From Phellopilus nigrolimitatus (taxonomy: Eukaryota > Basidiomycota > Agaricomycetes > Hymenochaetales > Hymenochaetaceae): a stretch of 64,000 nucleotides of DNA. Positions 35,646 through 45,640 of the stretch are shown here, piece after piece. The translations under genes were made by a program, and so were the position numbers. Numbering within the stretch: the stretch's first letter is position 1; every line of letters starts with the position of its first letter. The notes under the pieces were generated by a model. That model was not told the DNA's origin, searched no databases, and saw nothing but the letters and a program-made list of their open reading frames with translations. Location: NCBI GenBank assembly GCA_021029095.1, contig JAJOHG010000102.1:1-64000 (forward strand). The letters run 5' to 3'.

Positions 35646-38600
35646 TTACCACGTACGCTCAGACACCGGGTAACCTTTCCAATGAACTAGGAATTTGAGT
35701 TTCCCTCGGACTTTCTTCACATCTACAATCTTTTCAACCTCGTACTCTTCTCCTTTGTCACTGAGAACAGGGGGGGGTGGCGGCGACTGTTGCTGTGATG
35801 GGTATCTCGGGTCTTTGTAGGGTGACAATAATACTTCGTTGAAGACTGGATGTATTTTCTTCCATGTCCTCGGAAGCTTAAGTTTGTACGCCGATTTCCC
35901 AATCTTCTTTTCTACCTCGAAAGGGCCATAGCGTTTGTCGTCGAACTTTTTCATAGGGCGATCTGTTTTGATATTCGATGCTTCCAGTAGGACTTTGCTT
36001 CCTGGGGCGTATTCAATAGATTCACCCTTAGTTCGATCGTAAAACCGCTTCATGGTTTCTGCCGCTTTCTGTAGTGCCGATGCCGTCTCCTCCCTAATCC
36101 GCTTCATCCGATCAACAAATTGTCCAGCCGACTCGTTCAGGGGCTCGCGTCTGGGGTTAGTCCCTTTGAAAGGGTGCCTCCCATAATTGACAAAGAATGG
36201 CGATGAGCCTGTAGAACTTTGTTCTTTGTCATTGTACGCGAATTCTGCCATAGCGAGCCATTCCGCCCAGTCTGTCTGATGGTAGTTGATAAAGATCCGG
36301 AGATATTGCTCGATCTCCTGGTTTATACGTTCTGTTTGTCCATCGGTCTGGGGGTGATAAGCCGTCGACGGATTCCCTTCAATCCCAAGTAGCCGGTATA
36401 ACTCTTTCATAAAGTGCGCTTCGAACTGAGTGCCGCGGTCATGAATGAATTTCTGAGGGATGCCATGTAGCCGAAAGACATTATCGCGATAGAGTTTGGC
36501 CATGCCTTCTGCTGTTAACGTGATAGAAGTCGGGACAGCATGTATCTGTTTGCTGAACCGATCTACAAATACACAGATGGCATTGTGACCGTTCGACTCA
36601 GGAACCTCGCCAATCAGATCGACTGTAACAATTTCCCATGGTTCTTTTGGGATTTCATTAGGTTGGAGTGGAGCATGGGGGCGCGTTCGTCGTGGCTTCG
36701 TCCTTTGGCACATGTCACATCCTTCTACATAGCACCTGACATCGCGCTGAACACCAGGCCACCAGTAATTGCGGGTAATCAATTCATGTGTTTTGTAACG
36801 CCCTGGGTGTCCTGCTATCGCACTGTCATGATGTGCCCTGATAATGTCCTCACGCAGTTTAGAATCTTTAGGGACGTAGATTCTTTCCTGCCACGTGATT
36901 AGACCATCGCCGTACTCTTCCCAAAGTTTAGTTCCCGCCGCTAGTGCTTTTACTACCGCCTTGTCTTTATTATTGCGCACCCGTTTTATTCTTTGAATGA
37001 AGTCCTCGTCTAGTGACTCGAACGAGATTTCTTTCAAAAATAATTCGGGTTTTAATAAAGTGACGTCGCTGTTATCATCCTCCCCCGTCTTATGTCCTGC
37101 TCGTCTCGAGAGGAGGTCAGCTTTTGTCATCAAGGCGCCAGGCTTGTGGTGCAGCACGAAGTCATATTCCGCTAATTCTGTTACCCATCGCGCTTGTCGC
37201 CGGTTAAGCTTCTGGGGCTTTCTGAAATACTGGAGGTTTTGGTGATCTGACCAGATTTCAAATGGTTCTTTAGCCCCGAGAAGGTATTGTCGCCAATCAT
37301 CAAGTGAAGACATAATCGCGAGCATCTCTTTGTCATAGATCTCGTAGTTTCGTTCGGCTTCACTGAGTGATTGTGACCGGTAAGCGATTGGTCGCCATTT
37401 TCCATCAATGTACTGTGACAGTATGGCACCATTAGCAAAATCCGAAGAGTCTGCTTCCACGCGGAATTGTCCATCATCAACAGGGAGCGCGAGCACTGGT
37501 TCTTGGCAGATACTTTCTTTGAGACGTTCAAAGGCAAGATCCTGTGCTGCTTCCCATTTCCATTCTGTGTTGCCCGTCAATGATGTGAGTGGTTTCGCGT
37601 GGTCGCTGAACCCTAGGATGAAGCGCCGGTAGAAATTGCAGAAGCCTAGGAACGATTGAAGTTCTTTTTTCTTTGTGGGCTTCGGCCAATCTCGTACAGC
37701 AGCTACTTTTGCTGGGTCCATCCTCAGCTTCCCCTCACCGACAATGAGCCCTAGATAGTCGATTGTGGTCTTTTCAAAACTACACTTCTCGGGTTTGAGG
37801 TACAGTTTGTTCGCTCGGAGTATCTCTAAGACGCGACGGACCAGTTTCCGATGATGATCAAGGTCATCTGTGAAGATCAAGATATCATCAAGATACACTA
37901 TGACATGTCCGTCGTCGATCAGATCTTTCAGGATTTCGTTCATAAACCCTTGAAAGGTGGCCGGTGAATTTGTTAATCCGAAGAACATTACTGTCGGCTC
38001 AAAGAGACCACGATTCGTCCTAAACGCTGCCTTCCACTCATCGCCTTCCTTAATCCGGATGTTATTAAACCCCCAACGGACATCAAGCTTTGTGAAGTGT
38101 CGTGCCTGTTTCAGTTTATCGACTAGCTCCTGTATCAAGGGTAACGGGTATCGATTCTTCACCGTCATCTCATTGAGTTTGCGATAATCTTGTACAGGGC
38201 GAAGCTTTCCGTCTTTCTTTTTAATGAAGAAGAATGGGGACGCCATCGGTGACTTTGATGGACGTATCCGGCCTGTACGGAGGTTCTCCTCAAGGAATTC
38301 ATCTAAGGCCTTCTGTTCACCCTGATTTAGGGGGTAAACCTTGCAATCGACTGGAGCGAAGCCCGGGGTGAGTTCTATAGCGTGATCCCACGGGCGTCGT
38401 TCTGGTAGCTGGTCAAAATCAGATTGATCGAAGACATCTTTGAACTCGGTCACATAATCTGGGGTTGAGTCCACAAGTGTCTCGGTCGAATCTGACCATC
38501 GCCTCATTTTTTGAGCATGTGAGGAGACGTATTGGTCCCAGTCGAATGCGAAGAGCCTTTCTTCTTCCTCCATAACTAGTTCAGGTTCCTGGTCATCATC

Positions 38601-39491
38601 AGGGTCGGCATCAATGTCCAAGAGGTCAGCTACATATCCACATGCATCTGGGCATCTATCAAATGTGATCGTTGATTTCTGCCAATCGATGCTCGGGTTG
38701 TGGAGTTTGAGCCACTCGTGCCCTATGAACAATTCTGTCTTCCCCAAATCTGTGACTGCGAAGGTGATGCGTTCCGCATGATCTCGGATTATCATTCGCA
38801 TCTCCACCGTCTCTGTGATCGATCCTCCCTTGTTCAGGGTACCATCGGCGTTATAGACTGGGATTGGAATTGGTGTGTTTTGGGTCCGAATTCCATTCTT
38901 TTGTACGAAGGATCGATCGATACATGAGCCGGTGCAGCCACTGTCAAGTAGGGCTTCGACATTAAACCATGAACCAGTGTCCGTTGCCTGCAGGGAAACC
39001 GCGACATTCAACTGCTGTCCGCGGGATCCCCTGATAAACCTTTTAGGGCCCCTCAGCCCTCTAACCGCTTTCACCGCCTCCTCGTCTTCTAGCGCAATGA
39101 TCTGACGTACAGTCTCTTCATTCGCTTCCTCTTGCCTCTTCTCATGCATCCACACTCGCAACGTTGTTAGGGCATTTTCGAGTTTGTCATCCTTTAGGCG
39201 CCTTACCACCCATGGTGCAGTAAAGGGGATGGCTCGTGCCTTTGGAGACTTGTTTTTTACGGTTTTGGGTTTGGTTTCATAAATACTATTATTTGAAGAA
39301 GAAAGGAAAACATCCGCTGTATCAACAGACGGCGAGCTATCTACAGTTTCTGTTTTTGCGTTCTCGTTGTTTTTTATTTTTTGTGTGCTTTTTTCGTTTT
39401 TTGGAGAAGTAGGAAAACTATTTTTACAACTATCTACAGTGACCGTGTCCGAAACCGAAACCGAACCTCCCCCAGGAAGTGCCGTAATCAC
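35646..39491 (-). CDS. pol: Pol polyprotein of element 2, truncated in the chromodomain
   Basis: 1,281 aa, almost identical to pol of element 3. It has an N-terminal Ser/Lys-rich extension, protease LLDSGCT (near residue 181), reverse transcriptase YLDDIL (near 533), RNase H and integrase with HHDSAIAGH, CDMC, IHDRGTQF and TDGQTER. The chromodomain begins (EYEVEKIVD, FLVHWKGYP) but stops after SERTW. TAA at 35648-35646 replaces the CAA seen in element 3, removing 64 residues including the last part of the chromodomain. The enzymes themselves look intact. Expression would need -1 frameshifting from gag (AAAATCC at 39506-39512 on the plus strand). Confidence 0.88.
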   Translation of the reverse strand: MITALPGGGSVSVSDTVTVDSCKNSFPTSPKNEKSTQKIKNNENAKTETVDSSPSVDTADVFLSSSNNSIYETKPKTVKNKSPKARAIPFTAPWVVRRLKDDKLENALTTLRVWMHEKRQEEANEETVRQIIALEDEEAVKAVRGLRGPKRFIRGSRGQQLNVAVSLQATDTGSWFNVEALLDSGCTGSCIDRSFVQKNGIRTQNTPIPIPVYNADGTLNKGGSITETVEMRMIIRDHAERITFAVTDLGKTELFIGHEWLKLHNPSIDWQKSTITFDRCPDACGYVADLLDIDADPDDDQEPELVMEEEERLFAFDWDQYVSSHAQKMRRWSDSTETLVDSTPDYVTEFKDVFDQSDFDQLPERRPWDHAIELTPGFAPVDCKVYPLNQGEQKALDEFLEENLRTGRIRPSKSPMASPFFFIKKKDGKLRPVQDYRKLNEMTVKNRYPLPLIQELVDKLKQARHFTKLDVRWGFNNIRIKEGDEWKAAFRTNRGLFEPTVMFFGLTNSPATFQGFMNEILKDLIDDGHVIVYLDDILIFTDDLDHHRKLVRRVLEILRANKLYLKPEKCSFEKTTIDYLGLIVGEGKLRMDPAKVAAVRDWPKPTKKKELQSFLGFCNFYRRFILGFSDHAKPLTSLTGNTEWKWEAAQDLAFERLKESICQEPVLALPVDDGQFRVEADSSDFANGAILSQYIDGKWRPIAYRSQSLSEAERNYEIYDKEMLAIMSSLDDWRQYLLGAKEPFEIWSDHQNLQYFRKPQKLNRRQARWVTELAEYDFVLHHKPGALMTKADLLSRRAGHKTGEDDNSDVTLLKPELFLKEISFESLDEDFIQRIKRVRNNKDKAVVKALAAGTKLWEEYGDGLITWQERIYVPKDSKLREDIIRAHHDSAIAGHPGRYKTHELITRNYWWPGVQRDVRCYVEGCDMCQRTKPRRTRPHAPLQPNEIPKEPWEIVTVDLIGEVPESNGHNAICVFVDRFSKQIHAVPTSITLTAEGMAKLYRDNVFRLHGIPQKFIHDRGTQFEAHFMKELYRLLGIEGNPSTAYHPQTDGQTERINQEIEQYLRIFINYHQTDWAEWLAMAEFAYNDKEQSSTGSSPFFVNYGRHPFKGTNPRREPLNESAGQFVDRMKRIREETASALQKAAETMKRFYDRTKGESIEYAPGSKVLLEASNIKTDRPMKKFDDKRYGPFEVEKKIGKSAYKLKLPRTWKKIHPVFNEVLLSPYKDPRYPSQQQSPPPPPVLSDKGEEYEVEKIVDVKKVRGKLKFLVHWKGYPVSERTW

Positions 39492-40621
39492 TTCTGGGGT
39501 CCCGCAAAATCCGACTCTTTAAGGAGATTAAACTCCGCTGCCCACGCCTTCTTCTGCTCTGGCGTCATCGCGTACACAAATTGCTTTATGTCCGCGGAAC
39601 TCTTCAATTCACGCACCTCTACCCCAGTGGACACGCTCGTTCCCGTGCCTCCACTGGGTGGCGTGTCAGAAGTTGTAGCGCGCACCTCCGTCTTTTGGCG
39701 ATTTGGACAAAACTTGCCGATATGACCTGGCAATCCGCATTTGTAGCAAACCCCCTTTTGCCTTGCTTCATCAAGATTCATCGGCTGCCCTGTGCCCGTG
39801 AAGACGGTCCCTGTACTATCGCGTTTGTAGGTGGGAGCGGTATTAGGCGTGGTACGAGGGGTCGTTGACTGTTCGGGTTTTCTGGCAACAGGGGGATTCT
39901 GTGGCGTCTGTTGGCGGCGTACTTCTTTTAGTCGACGCTCAAGGTTATCAAAGCGAATCGCCTTCCGCTTCCACCCGTCATAAGTGGTGGGCAGAGTTTC
40001 CGAGCCATAAATCTTTGTGACGATCGACTCGCTGAGCTGTCGTTCTAAGAGCTCGATGAGGTACTGGTCGTGGTCCTTGCTGTACCCAGCTATTCGGCGG
40101 AGGATGTCGAAGTTCTGGAAGTATTCCTCAGCCGATGTCGAGCCCTGACGTAGAGACGATAGGTTACGCTGAGCCGTCTGTGCCTCGTTGGCATCATGGA
40201 ATGAATCCTTGAGCTGTCCGAGGAAACTGTCCCAGTCGCCAAAATCGGGATAGTCATCTGTTCCGTCGGCGATGGCTTTATCGATAAAGTTCTCCGCCCA
40301 TTTACTGGCACGTCCCTCCGTCATGAATGAGAGTGTGAACTCGATTTTTTCATCGTCGGAGGTGAAGTCCTTCTTATTCGCCCAAAGGAACAGTTTGACC
40401 TGCCGTATGAACTTCTTGTAGTCCTTTCCCGAAAAGGGGTCAGGTTTCGCTACATGGGTCTTTTTCTTTTTGGCGTTGAGAAGCCCTTCAATGAAGGGGT
40501 CTCTTTCGGGTGATGGCGAACGTGGTCGTGGTTGGGGCTGATTGCCGGTTGGATCGGTACCTAGGGCGTGCATACTGCCCGCTAGTCCAGAACTCGATCC
40601 AGTAGCTGGGTTCCCCGACAT
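39488..40621 (-). CDS. gag: Gag protein of element 2
   Basis: 377 aa, apparently identical in protein sequence to gag of element 3. Residues about 50-200 hold the retrotransposon-gag domain (DPFSGKDYKKFIRQVKLFL, then FMTEGRASKWAENF). A CCHC knuckle, CYKCGLPGHIGKFC, is at about 293-306. The basic linker before it is Thr/Pro-rich. The frame overlaps pol by four bases. The family differs clearly from element 1, with little similarity in gag outside the zinc knuckle. Confidence 0.9.
   Translation of the reverse strand: MSGNPATGSSSGLAGSMHALGTDPTGNQPQPRPRSPSPERDPFIEGLLNAKKKKTHVAKPDPFSGKDYKKFIRQVKLFLWANKKDFTSDDEKIEFTLSFMTEGRASKWAENFIDKAIADGTDDYPDFGDWDSFLGQLKDSFHDANEAQTAQRNLSSLRQGSTSAEEYFQNFDILRRIAGYSKDHDQYLIELLERQLSESIVTKIYGSETLPTTYDGWKRKAIRFDNLERRLKEVRRQQTPQNPPVARKPEQSTTPRTTPNTAPTYKRDSTGTVFTGTGQPMNLDEARQKGVCYKCGLPGHIGKFCPNRQKTEVRATTSDTPPSGGTGTSVSTGVEVRELKSSADIKQFVYAMTPEQKKAWAAEFNLLKESDFAGPQK
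39506..39512 (-). promoter_or_regulatory. Candidate -1 frameshift site, element 2
   Basis: GGATTTT on the minus strand in gag phase (G GAT TTT), ending 18 nt before the end of the gag stop. It equals the site at 47883-47889 in element 3. GGAUUUY is a known -1 slippery sequence in insect-specific flaviviruses. Confidence 0.5.
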
Positions 40622-41294
40622 CGTTTCTGTTTCTGACGATGATTCGTCAATCAGGGGTGTCGTTGACCTCCTTTCCCAAATGGGATCCAGAGTGGGCTTT
40701 TCTTGTGCGCGGTAGAAAGTCTATTTACTAACTACCAGGTGGTCTCTGCTAGGCACGCCGTCCTACTGTATACTCTACTGTATACTACTGAGTTGATTAC
40801 TCTAGGGATCTGGGGGACTGCCGTACTAGACACCCTTCGTTGTATCAGCCAGCGATTGCGTCTTCTGACTAGTACACGCTCTCTCGCTGCCTTAAAACAC
40901 GACAGTAGAACTGCACGTGCCCAACGGTCCGGTGATCTAGCCTACAGCCGTGTATCTGTACGTAGTTCTAGCGCTACCGAAGAGCTTAGCCGCGCCAAAA
41001 TGAACGCAGTAAAGATTCAGCAGGGCAAAGCGACAGCCGCCTGGGTCGTAGAGGAAACAAAGACCCTGGCAGACGGCTGGTGGGAATATGGGATGTAGCT
41101 ACTGAAGATCAAAGAGACCTACGCGCAGCCCTGAGTGATAGAACGGGTCGCAAGGAGATACCTCGCGGTCGGAGTCCGGGTCGTCGAACGCGGCGTGTAC
41201 GGCGAGTGGACGGAATGTTGAAAAGAGTAGAGGGGTGAGACGATTTAAGATGTAAGAGGAAGATGTGTGAGGTGGTACGGCAGTTTCGACCTGA
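40622..41294 (-). other. Leader of element 2
   Basis: 673 nt, similar in length to the 638-nt leader of element 1. The part at 40733-40945 is repeated inverted at 41658-41877, which belongs to the leader of element 3. No coding function is evident. Confidence 0.7.
41281..41292 (-). other. Self-priming primer-binding site, element 2
   Basis: On the minus strand, two bases beyond the LTR, AGGTCGAAACTG is the exact complement of CAGTTTCGACCT inside the LTR, about 35 nt downstream of the LTR TATA box. The two-base spacing is the same as in element 1. Confidence 0.65.
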
Positions 41295-41657
41295 TGTCAG
41301 CGACTGACTAGAACCAACTGTTCACGCCACGTCACACAACAATCAGAGAGGTAAGGGAGATGTATTGCAACGCACACTAGCCAGGAGTATTGACTAGGTC
41401 GAAACTGGGGTCTAAGTACAGATATCTAGTCTACTTATATACCCAAACTTAGTGCGCACAGACCAAGCAGTACACTACCTAATATGGCTACTCTAGTGGA
41501 GCGGGCGGGGCTTAATGATGTCATCGTCAATGATGTCACTATGATGTCATGGTCTAGCCTTATGACATAGGCTTATCTAATGTCCGCTATTGTCCGTATT
41601 ATCTAAGTGGCCATGATTTGTAAGGAAATAAGAAAATGAAAATGATCGTTCATGACA
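41295..41657 (-). repeat. 5' LTR of element 2
   Basis: 363 bp, with a 12-bp deletion relative to 35034-35408 and 51987-52361, a CCATGATTT variant and other changes. It abuts a truncated, oppositely oriented leader at 41658. Confidence 0.85.
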
Positions 41658-41877
41658 GTAGGCTAGATCACCGGACCGTTGGGCACGTGCAGTTCTACTG
41701 TCGTGTTTTAAGGCAGCGAGAGAGCGTGTACTAGTCAGAAGACGCAATCGCTGGCTGATACAACGAAGGGTGTCTAGTACGGCAGTCCCCCAGATCCCTA
41801 GAGTAATCAACTCAGTAGTATACAGTAGAGTATACAGTAGGCCGGCGTGCCTAGCAGAGACCACCTGGTAGTTAGTA
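41658..41877 (+). mobile_element. Leader fragment of element 3
   Basis: 220 nt matching, in inverted orientation, the leader of element 2 at 40733-40945. The left part and the 5' LTR are missing where element 2 begins. The right part ends in GTTAGTA, is interrupted by the 4.8-kb element, and continues at 46663. Confidence 0.75.
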
Positions 41878-42532
41878 CACCAGTACCAGCCAGTCAGTAC
41901 TTACCATGCCTGATAATTACCGAAAAACCAGGTTCAACATTACCGTGATAAGTGCGGTGGTAGACATTACCGGGCCTGTACCACTAATTGCTTTGATGCT
42001 CGTGCCGGATCATCACTGTACGGCAAGGTCCGGCATGTCCGGCAGACCCTGGGGCTTATCCTAAAATGGATAGGGCTGTTGTGGTGGGCAGGAGGGTGAT
42101 TACAAATACTTTCAGGGTGCATAAGAGCAATTATAAATCTTTCGCTTATGTGTAAAAGCCTACCGAGCGGCTCGCGGATGTTGCACCGCTTTCCCGCTTC
42201 GCCGCTCGCCGTTGCCCGCCGTCCCGCTCGCTGTTGATGGTGTCGGGCACTTTTGTTTGCTTTTTTTGTTACAGAAAATATATATTTTGTCTATTATAGA
42301 ATACAGCATGGTTATTTAAAAAGGAAAATAGTGCATGCATAAAACGAATGGGGGGAAAGGAAAAGAAAGAAAAATAATTAAAAAAGGCCGAGCGCACGCA
42401 TCCGTTCGCACGACCGACGCGCTCGCCGATAGGAGATGCGGGACGAGCGCAACGCAAAAGGAGGGGGCGGTGTCAGTGCGCGCGCGACACGCGAGTGCGG
42501 TAGATGATGCGCGATGGTAGGAAACAGGGTAG

Positions 42533-43280
42533 CGGACCTTGCGAGCACAATGGCGTGCTCGGCCGCTGTCTCGACCACGGCGCCTGCGGAATGCTCTTGC
42601 GCGGATAGCGAGGCGAGCGCGCCAGACGAAGAGGAGACCCGCGCGATTGTCGAAGCGAGGCGAGCATGGCCGCCGAAACGTCTTCGATTGGTGAAAAGAA
42701 ACCGAGTAGCGGATCTTGCGAGCGCGATGGGCCCGCGCGTTCATGCGGTCCAGTGTAGCGGACCTTGCGAGCGCGATGGGCGCGCTCTTCCGTGAGGAAA
42801 GAAACCGAGTAGTGAGTCTTGCGAGCGCGATGGCGCACGCTTCCGAATGGTCCAAAGTGGCGGGCCTGGCGAGGGCGAGAGCGCGCTCTTCCGTGTAGAA
42901 GAAACAGAGTAGCGAACCTTGCGAGCGCAATAGGTGTGCGCGGCCCCGCCGTCCGAGCTATACGTGCTCTGCATCCACGGCAAACGAAGTGTCCGAATCG
43001 GTGGAACGAAAAAGAGTAGCGGACCTTGCGAGCGCGACGGCGCGCGCTTCCGCGTGGAAAGAAACCGAGTAGCGGCCCTTGCGAGTGCGATGGCGCGCTC
43101 TTCCGTGTGGAGAGAATCGGAATAGCGAACCTTGCGAGTGCGAGGGCGCGTGCTTCCGAATGGTCCAGTGTAGCGAACCTGGCGAGCGCGTTCATGCAGT
43201 CCAGAGTAGCGGACCTTGCGAGCGCCATGGGTGCGCGTTTCCGTGCGGCCCAGCGTAGCAGACCTTGCGAGCGCGAAGGG
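42533..43280. repeat. Minisatellite of about 50-bp units
   Basis: About twelve degenerate copies of the core GCGGACCTTGCGAGCGCGAT occur near 42533, 42710, 42757, 42811, 42862, 42912, 43019, 43071, 43124, 43172, 43207 and 43256. They are separated by about 50 bp, or about 100 to 180 bp where a unit is lost or enlarged. Spacers often contain CTTCCGNGTGG and AAACCGAGTA. The overlapping long open frames on the minus strand are a by-product of the repeat and not genes. Confidence 0.8.
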
Positions 43281-43316
43281 AGGCCAGCCCTCGCATGCAT
43301 GAGAATGGGGGCACAG

Positions 43317-43485
43317 CTGTCGCACGCGCGCAAGGCCCAGCCGTCGCACGCGCGCAAGAAACCGTCGTCGCACGCCGTCGCACGCGCGCGAGACCCCGTC
43401 GTCGCACGCCGTCGCACGCGCGCAAGATCCGGCCGTCGCACGCCGTCGCATGCGCGCGAGGCGGCCCAGCCGTCGCACGCATGCG
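43317..43485. repeat. Short tandem GC-rich repeat
   Basis: Repeated CGTCGCACGCGCGCAAG and CGTCGCACGCCGTCGCACG motifs, six to eight times, directly after the minisatellite. Confidence 0.75.
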
Positions 43486-43849
43486 AATGAGGGCCGCGTG
43501 GTGCGCGTGCGGGCTGTGCGCAGCACACCTGCGCAAAAAACGGCCGCCGCCGCCGCCGCAAAGGCACGAGAGGGGCGGGGCGAGAGGGCGAGAGGGCGGG
43601 GCGAACGTGTGGAGTGCGTGGAGTACATAGTCTGCATAGGTTGCATGCCTACTCCATACGTGTTCGGCACGATGCTTGTGATGTACGGGTGACCCGGCAT
43701 CTGCAGCAGTGAGCCGCTTGGTCAGGGGGTGCACGAGAAAGGAGGTTGCGAGAGGGAGGGTCCAAGAGGCGGCGTCAACGGTGGGGATGGGGGCACGGCG
43801 ATGTGGGGCCGTCAGCACGACGTGGCCCGCTGACAGCACGATTGAGCCC

Positions 43850-45010
43850 CGAAAATTGTGTGAAAAGTACTAAAAAGCAATTACAATGAGCTTAGATACC
43901 AAAACATAGTTTTTTTTCGAGCACTTACCTGCGCTATGCGTCCTCAGTGTTGTCGAGGACGTCGTGGACGACGACGGAGAGCGAAGTCGAATGACGTCCT
44001 CGTTTGGCGCGCGGCTCGGCAACCTCCGGGAGTGCATTCAAGCAGCTCTCGGACGATGGTTTTCGATTTATTTAATTTGCAGTTTGCACTAGATCGCTCT
44101 GAAACTTTGTATATAGTTTCATAATGTATGTAGGTGCGTCCTCAAAAATATTCAACTTCCCGATCATGGTAGATGATGTGCTATTAACGAAACGAATACC
44201 GTAAAACCGAGAGTTTTGCACAAAACCTCAAAAAATATTGTAGAGGGAGATCGGGCCAACCAAATCTTCCCATTTTTTCAGGAAGAGATATAATAGTATG
44301 TTAGAAAATAATTATTTCGTTTGATCTGTGCTGGGGCTACCAGATGTATGTGATTTAACTTTAGGTGCTCGAGAATGAGCAACTGCTCATGTATTCTAAT
44401 GCAGATCTCTAGTTCAACCTGATGATTCTCGACTCTTTCACTTCCTCATCAACTTCTTCCATCTAAAACTCAAAACTAATACATGGAGTACCTGTAATAA
44501 ATAGTTAACATACTATTATGAAATTCTTATATTTTTCTGAACTCTATGAGAATACTAAATCAGCAAATTTGCCTCTAGCCTGCTCCCTGTACTGTTTCTA
44601 GCATATATCAATCTCTAGGCTATCTCAGATGCTCAAATTTTACAAGGTGCTTAATACAATATGAATAATAATATATACAAAGTCTTGTGTTTGTTGGAAG
44701 AAAAGTAGAGGCTGCAGGTAGAAAAAAGCATAAGCTAGGAAATACACATATAGCACTTTAACAGAAGCTGAGGGAGTGTCCCCACAGATGAAAACTCAAG
44801 AAATGAGTGTATTAGATATGATAATTGGTGATTTCGGTCTTCCGGGTGCCAATATGTCTTCCAGAGTGCACAGAACACTCAAAATACAGAGAAATGTCGA
44901 GTTTGTACTATTATTTGGCAATTATCTCTATCATTCGTTTTCTAAAATGTTTGATACTTCATAGGAAAATTAATTAGTATATATCACTATTTTACATTAT
45001 TTTTATTTCG
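43850..45010. other. AT-rich region without genes
   Basis: Low-GC stretch inside the 4.8-kb element, in sharp contrast with the GC-rich repeats before it. No frame longer than about 60 codons and no recognisable motif. Confidence 0.5.
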
Positions 45011-45271
45011 AGGTATTGAAGCCGATTGCTCTGCTTTCGACCATATTTTATTATTTCTCTCTGTGCCACAATTCCGGCACGTGCTCGGCATGCCAAATTT
45101 GGTGCGCAAATCTGTCCTATTTTGGTAGGACCGATGACGTGTCTTCTCTTTTTTTCTTTCACGCCGTCTTTGACGACGACGACGGCCCCTCCTTCGCCTC
45201 TCCACCTCTCGTCGTCGTCGGACCACACCCACCAAGAAAAACAAGCGTCCAAAACGTGGCGCATGCCGTCC

Positions 45272-45376
45272 TCGCACCCGCACTCGCACTCGCACTCGCA
45301 TTCGCACTTGCACTCGCACTGCACCCGCACTCACACCCGCACCCGCACTCACACCCGCACTCGCACCCGCACCCGC
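45272..45376. repeat. Hexamer repeat (CGCACY)n
   Basis: About 17 consecutive copies of CGCACT/CGCACC with few variants (TGCACT, CACACC). It gives spurious His/Ser/Pro repeats in translation. Confidence 0.9.
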
Positions 45377-45640
45377 CATCACCCAGCGCAGAAAAGCGTG
45401 TGCGCGCCACGAACCCGAACCCGAACCCACCCTCAACCAACATGAGACGCGATGTCGGGCAAGGCGCCCCCGCGCGGCCCGCGCGTCTCATCCTCGCGAC
45501 CTGGAGCGCGACGTGGCGCGCACTTTGCTCGAGACGGACGTGCGCCGCTGCACGGAGGGAGGGGCCCGGACAGGATTGTTGGGATGCCGAGGGGCACGCC
45601 TAGGTAAGTCCATCATCCAACCAATGACCACAACCACAAT

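Larger units (their letters stand above)
35034..41657 (-). mobile_element. Ty3/gypsy chromodomain retrotransposon (element 2), probably recombinant
   Basis: 6,624 bp in minus orientation: 3' LTR 35034-35408, pol 39491-35646, gag 40621-39488, leader 40622-41294, 5' LTR 41295-41657. Both outer ends are exact LTR termini, yet the 5-bp flanks differ (ACGAG on the left, GTAGG on the right). The two LTRs also differ: the 5' one is 363 bp with a 12-bp deletion and substitutions. The 35034 LTR is closer to the LTR of element 3. I infer an ectopic recombination between two insertions. Pol carries a nonsense codon in the chromodomain. Confidence 0.85.

Noticed and set aside
35646..39491. Plus-strand frames opposite pol of elements 2 and 3 (70-120 codons)
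   Set aside because: Antisense shadows; the same ones appear in both elements because pol is nearly identical.
42316..43840. Several long overlapping open frames on the minus strand (up to 364 codons)
   Set aside because: They arise from the minisatellite: different frames all stay open and all translate to the same Ala/Arg/Ser-rich repeats.
44992..45491. Frames of 110-195 codons on both strands around the hexamer repeat
   Set aside because: Produced by (CGCACY)n translating into His/Pro/Ser or Val/Arg/Glu/Cys repeats.
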